From Candidatus Nealsonbacteria bacterium RIFCSPLOWO2_01_FULL_43_32 (lineage in GTDB: Bacteria; Patescibacteriota; Minisyncoccia; Minisyncoccales; MHMH01), in assembly GCA_001819335.1 (NCBI GenBank), contig MHMH01000015.1, positions 1 to 52,092 on the forward strand: a stretch of 52,092 bases of DNA, read 5' to 3'. The translations under genes and the position numbers were made by a program. Every line of letters starts with the position of its first letter. Position 1 is the stretch's first letter. Below the pieces are notes generated by a model, which had not been told where the DNA came from, did no database searches, and was given only the letters and a program-made list of their open reading frames with translations. Positions 50,901 through 52,092 of this stretch are shown one piece after another.

Positions 50901-52013
50901 AATGCTCAAGCCATCCTGAACAATGTGGTTATTCAATACGCCGGCAAAAAAGAAGGCAATCCGCCTTTTTCACCGCCCTTTACCCGAGGGGCTGTTTATA
51001 TTGAAGGTGGAAACGTGCAGATTAAAAATTCAACCATTGAAAACAACCAAACCATAGGTGTTTGGTTGAAAGACTCTGCCGATAGCTTGATTGATAACGT
51101 GGTCTTCGCCGATATCCAGGGAGACTGGGAGAAGCCGGCGGCCATCTTGATTGAAAATAGCAGCCCTATTATTAAAAATTCAACTTTTCAGAATAATAAC
51201 GTCGGGATTTGGATTGATAGCTCGGCCAGCTCGACCATTGAAAATAATGTTTTTGAAAGTAATCAAACTCCGATTAAAACCAACACCCTTTTAGCTACTT
51301 TTTCCGGCAATATTGCTCAAAATAATAATTTAAACGGCATTTTAGTTTCAAGCTTCGGTTTTTCCGACACAATCAACCAGGTTGATTGGCAAAAAGCCAA
51401 TTTGCCTTATATTTTTGAAAGCTATGCCATAATTTTTCCTGGGCAAACTTTGAATATTAAGCCGGGCGTAGTGATTAAATTGAAAAGCAACGGCCGGATT
51501 TATGTTGATGGCACTTTAAGGGCAGAAGGCAGTGAAAACGAGAAAATCACTTTCACTTCTCTTGAGCAGGCTTCGCCCGGCGCCTGGGGCTTTATTTCTT
51601 TTTCCGCTTCAAGCATTAATTCAATTCTTGACAATGTGATTGTCAGGTATGGGGGATGGTATAGCCAACCTTTTAAAAGTGGGGCCGTGAAGATAAACAA
51701 TACAGATGTTATTATTTCTAACTCTCTTTTTGAAGATAATCTTTTTGCCGGGTTAGAGCTGGAAAACAGTACGACGACTATTATCAACACTGTTTTTAAA
51801 GACCATCGGGCGAAATATAATTATGATATGGAAAACTCAAAAGGGGTTTTCATAAACAATGCCACGCCAATATTTACCAATGCGATTTTTAATAATAATT
51901 ACTACGGGGTGTATGTTGAGCCGGGGGAGTGTCCGGATTTGACGGAGGTGAGTTTTGGCGCAGGGGATGAAGCTAATTCCGTTGACGTCTGGCCGGAAAG
52001 TTGTCTGTTTTAG
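47937..52013 (+). CDS. giant secreted protein: lamin-tail-like domains and parallel beta-helix
   Basis: About 1,358 residues. I chose GTG 47937 because AGGAGG lies 11 bases upstream; ATG 47901 is in frame, lacks a ribosome site, but would add basic residues to the signal peptide. A hydrophobic segment ending VALA-AK is the signal. A helical domain of unknown family (20-330) and a Pro/Glu linker (about 355-390) are followed by three lamin-tail-like domains (about 400-545, 566-700, 726-860), each with an FIDEVAW/INEVAW-like start, DEWIEL or DEWLEL and LLERTDDN or similar. A right-handed beta-helix with NosD-like repeats (IENNQTIGVWLKDS) occupies about 900-1340. No sortase or membrane anchor is seen. 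It ends directly at the IS boundary, so its natural C-terminus may be lost. Confidence 0.88.
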   Translation: MIILIITIFLFSNVALAAKMKISAQQAEEIKKVLGITQTLLNISKLIVNDNDLATILNKAIGVGQTGTDATYGLLVLSALNEMDLMDLVLSQRYKEEARDYFNKVLKEKTDLLSYWKGVGFDIPKVVSGYITGPMAGLTLNSFAITDKAIAIFGEFYILETMKLYDGLWRYFDERRNGELHQGAWELAEPEMGFAALRGWSFSYKKPSDRNSYELEAKFLALWDKWGPYATPYGISKKYKDQLAGELRDTLVAAIQTQPLAKEAPQFSLIDKLYNQFIKLKEVATTLINQINPFKAGPIIDLSRESVEPGLANEGKVAAIESAPVDARNIKSAENSSPLVESLAEDSPSGSPEEIKEPEEILEPEPAPPIPITPKPVPEPASKPAPISGPILCERDSGNPTRFRVFIDEVAWMGTANSSNDEWIELKNIWGIPVKLNGWQLLDKDRQIEIIFGEGDIIPANGYYLLERTDDNSMPDAKADLIYTGALNNTDEALYLFDDQCNIEDEVLANPSWPAGDNTLKKPMARLDVLDWYSGVSTPRGENSSPPVIRSSASVPIPSPTPSSISPQIFITETYIGSEGSQKDDFVELYNPNSAAANLTGWYLQRKTSGAQDFSSYVPHELFVGKTIGAQDYFLIANASSSFATSADVVTTYPLTENNTLVLKNSQQEIIDQVSTDNPSLGKSYGRKWSSTTLSYTEDFEAQTPTPRAQNQNSAAEDGEEEEPLPVVINEVAWAGTQANHFDEWLELLVNSTTSFDGWKILGTKNGTTTIEIPLSGYASSSTYLLIERTDDNTISDILADFFFTGGLDNNGMKLELWDSEGALVDSVDGSSGWFAGSASPDYVSMERINPLAGSDPANWAGNNRVPWEGQQGKDAGGEWVNGTPKSKNSVAKELTTVIAGGFQIENDFTLALLGSPYLVEGSINVVAGAKLIIEPGVTIKFKHNNSWKSELKVEGELMAIGTEVQRIIFTSSSTQPAAGDWEWLYFKNAQAILNNVVIQYAGKKEGNPPFSPPFTRGAVYIEGGNVQIKNSTIENNQTIGVWLKDSADSLIDNVVFADIQGDWEKPAAILIENSSPIIKNSTFQNNNVGIWIDSSASSTIENNVFESNQTPIKTNTLLATFSGNIAQNNNLNGILVSSFGFSDTINQVDWQKANLPYIFESYAIIFPGQTLNIKPGVVIKLKSNGRIYVDGTLRAEGSENEKITFTSLEQASPGAWGFISFSASSINSILDNVIVRYGGWYSQPFKSGAVKINNTDVIISNSLFEDNLFAGLELENSTTTIINTVFKDHRAKYNYDMENSKGVFINNATPIFTNAIFNNNYYGVYVEPGECPDLTEVSFGAGDEANSVDVWPESCLF
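48933..48953. repeat. perfect 21-bp palindrome inside the giant protein gene
   Basis: AGCGGAGAAC and GTTCTCCGCT flank one A. It encodes SAENSSPL in the linker; the degenerate GENSSPPV at about 49556-49580 may be a decayed relative. Confidence 0.75.
50491..50511. repeat. palindromic element with GGTCCGACCCC core in the giant gene
   Basis: TAGCGGGGT and ACCCCGCTA flank CCG. It shares its core with the mfd insertion at 20942-20974 and encodes LAGSDPAN between the third lamin-tail-like domain and the beta-helix. Confidence 0.75.
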
Positions 52014-52030
52014 ATACAGACATTTTGCAC
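52014..52030. repeat. terminal inverted repeat of the right-edge IS
   Basis: Starts on the base after the giant gene's TAG and ends one base before the stop codon of the minus-strand transposase. Matches 70-86 at 16 of 17 positions in inverted orientation. Confidence 0.7.
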
Positions 52031-52092
52031 TCACAATCTAAGGGCTTGGTTAGGAGTTAAACCGTTAAGTCCGCAGTGTTTGGTGTCATTGT
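52031..52092 (-). CDS. IS transposase, C-terminal fragment cut by the window edge
   Basis: The last 19 residues and stop: NDTKHCGLNGLTPNQALRL. The pattern H-x-G-L-x-G-x-T-P-x-x-A-L at the very end is typical of DDE integrase-core transposases (IS481/IS3 types). Together with the N-terminal fragment at 1-46 on the same strand, it suggests the window is bounded by two copies of one IS. Confidence 0.75.
   Translation of the reverse strand, partial: NDTKHCGLNGLTPNQALRL

Overview
The window reads as one nearly gap-free bacterial contig from a Candidate Phyla Radiation (Patescibacteria) organism, most likely a Parcubacteria-type lineage. This placement is inferred. It rests on short intergenic gaps and many overlapping genes, trimmed versions of universal proteins (Mfd without its N-terminal third or last domain, FtsZ without a C-terminal tail, ComEC without the beta-lactamase domain), many small palindromes inside coding regions, and a diversity-generating retroelement of a kind known from these phyla. 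Both ends of the window lie in a transposase of the same insertion-sequence type, with matching terminal inverted repeats, so the contig probably broke at two copies of one repeated IS.

The main accessory system is a diversity-generating retroelement (DGR) at about 100-2830. A consensus promoter and a long 5' UTR hairpin precede a 198-residue target protein whose last 46 codons form a variable repeat (VR, 764-900). A template repeat (TR, 1259-1395) of exactly the same length lies downstream between its own -10 box and a terminator. All 18 VR/TR mismatches fall on template adenines, and most are in AAY codons. An Avd-like four-helix-bundle gene (minus strand) and a DGR-type reverse transcriptase (YADD, LGNLTSQ) complete the cassette.

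The rest is mostly housekeeping. 2.8-13.7 kb (+): leuS, glmS, a two-gene 2-oxoacid:ferredoxin oxidoreductase, a CofD/YvcK-like gene, a sugar nucleotidyltransferase, the t6A genes tsaC and tsaD, and a PAP2 phosphatase. Then come tRNA-Leu(CAA) on the minus strand and parA-parB. 15.6-21.5 kb (-): relA/spoT, topA and a truncated mfd. 21.5-28.4 kb: a zinc-ribbon protein, pth, lepB, hisS, a HIT protein, rpsU, yqeY, hicB-hicA, ybeY, ftsA and ftsZ. 28.6-36.1 kb: anaerobic ribonucleotide reductase nrdD-nrdG, comEC, a glycosyltransferase-like protein, an EamA transporter and a membrane-anchored glycoside-hydrolase-like protein. 36.2-46.4 kb: a NYN nuclease, a membrane protein with a GT2 glycosyltransferase, iscS-iscU, htrA, an unknown gene, clpB with an htrA-like gene that has lost its catalytic residues, and another unknown gene. 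The right end has a RAYT-like transposase flanked by short repeats, an anchored envelope protein, and a giant secreted protein with three lamin-tail-like domains and a beta-helix that ends exactly where the IS begins.

Together the genes suggest a small anaerobic or fermentative cell (NrdDG, ferredoxin-linked oxidoreductase, no respiratory genes here) that puts much of its coding into surface proteins. One of its proteins is equipped for targeted hypermutation.
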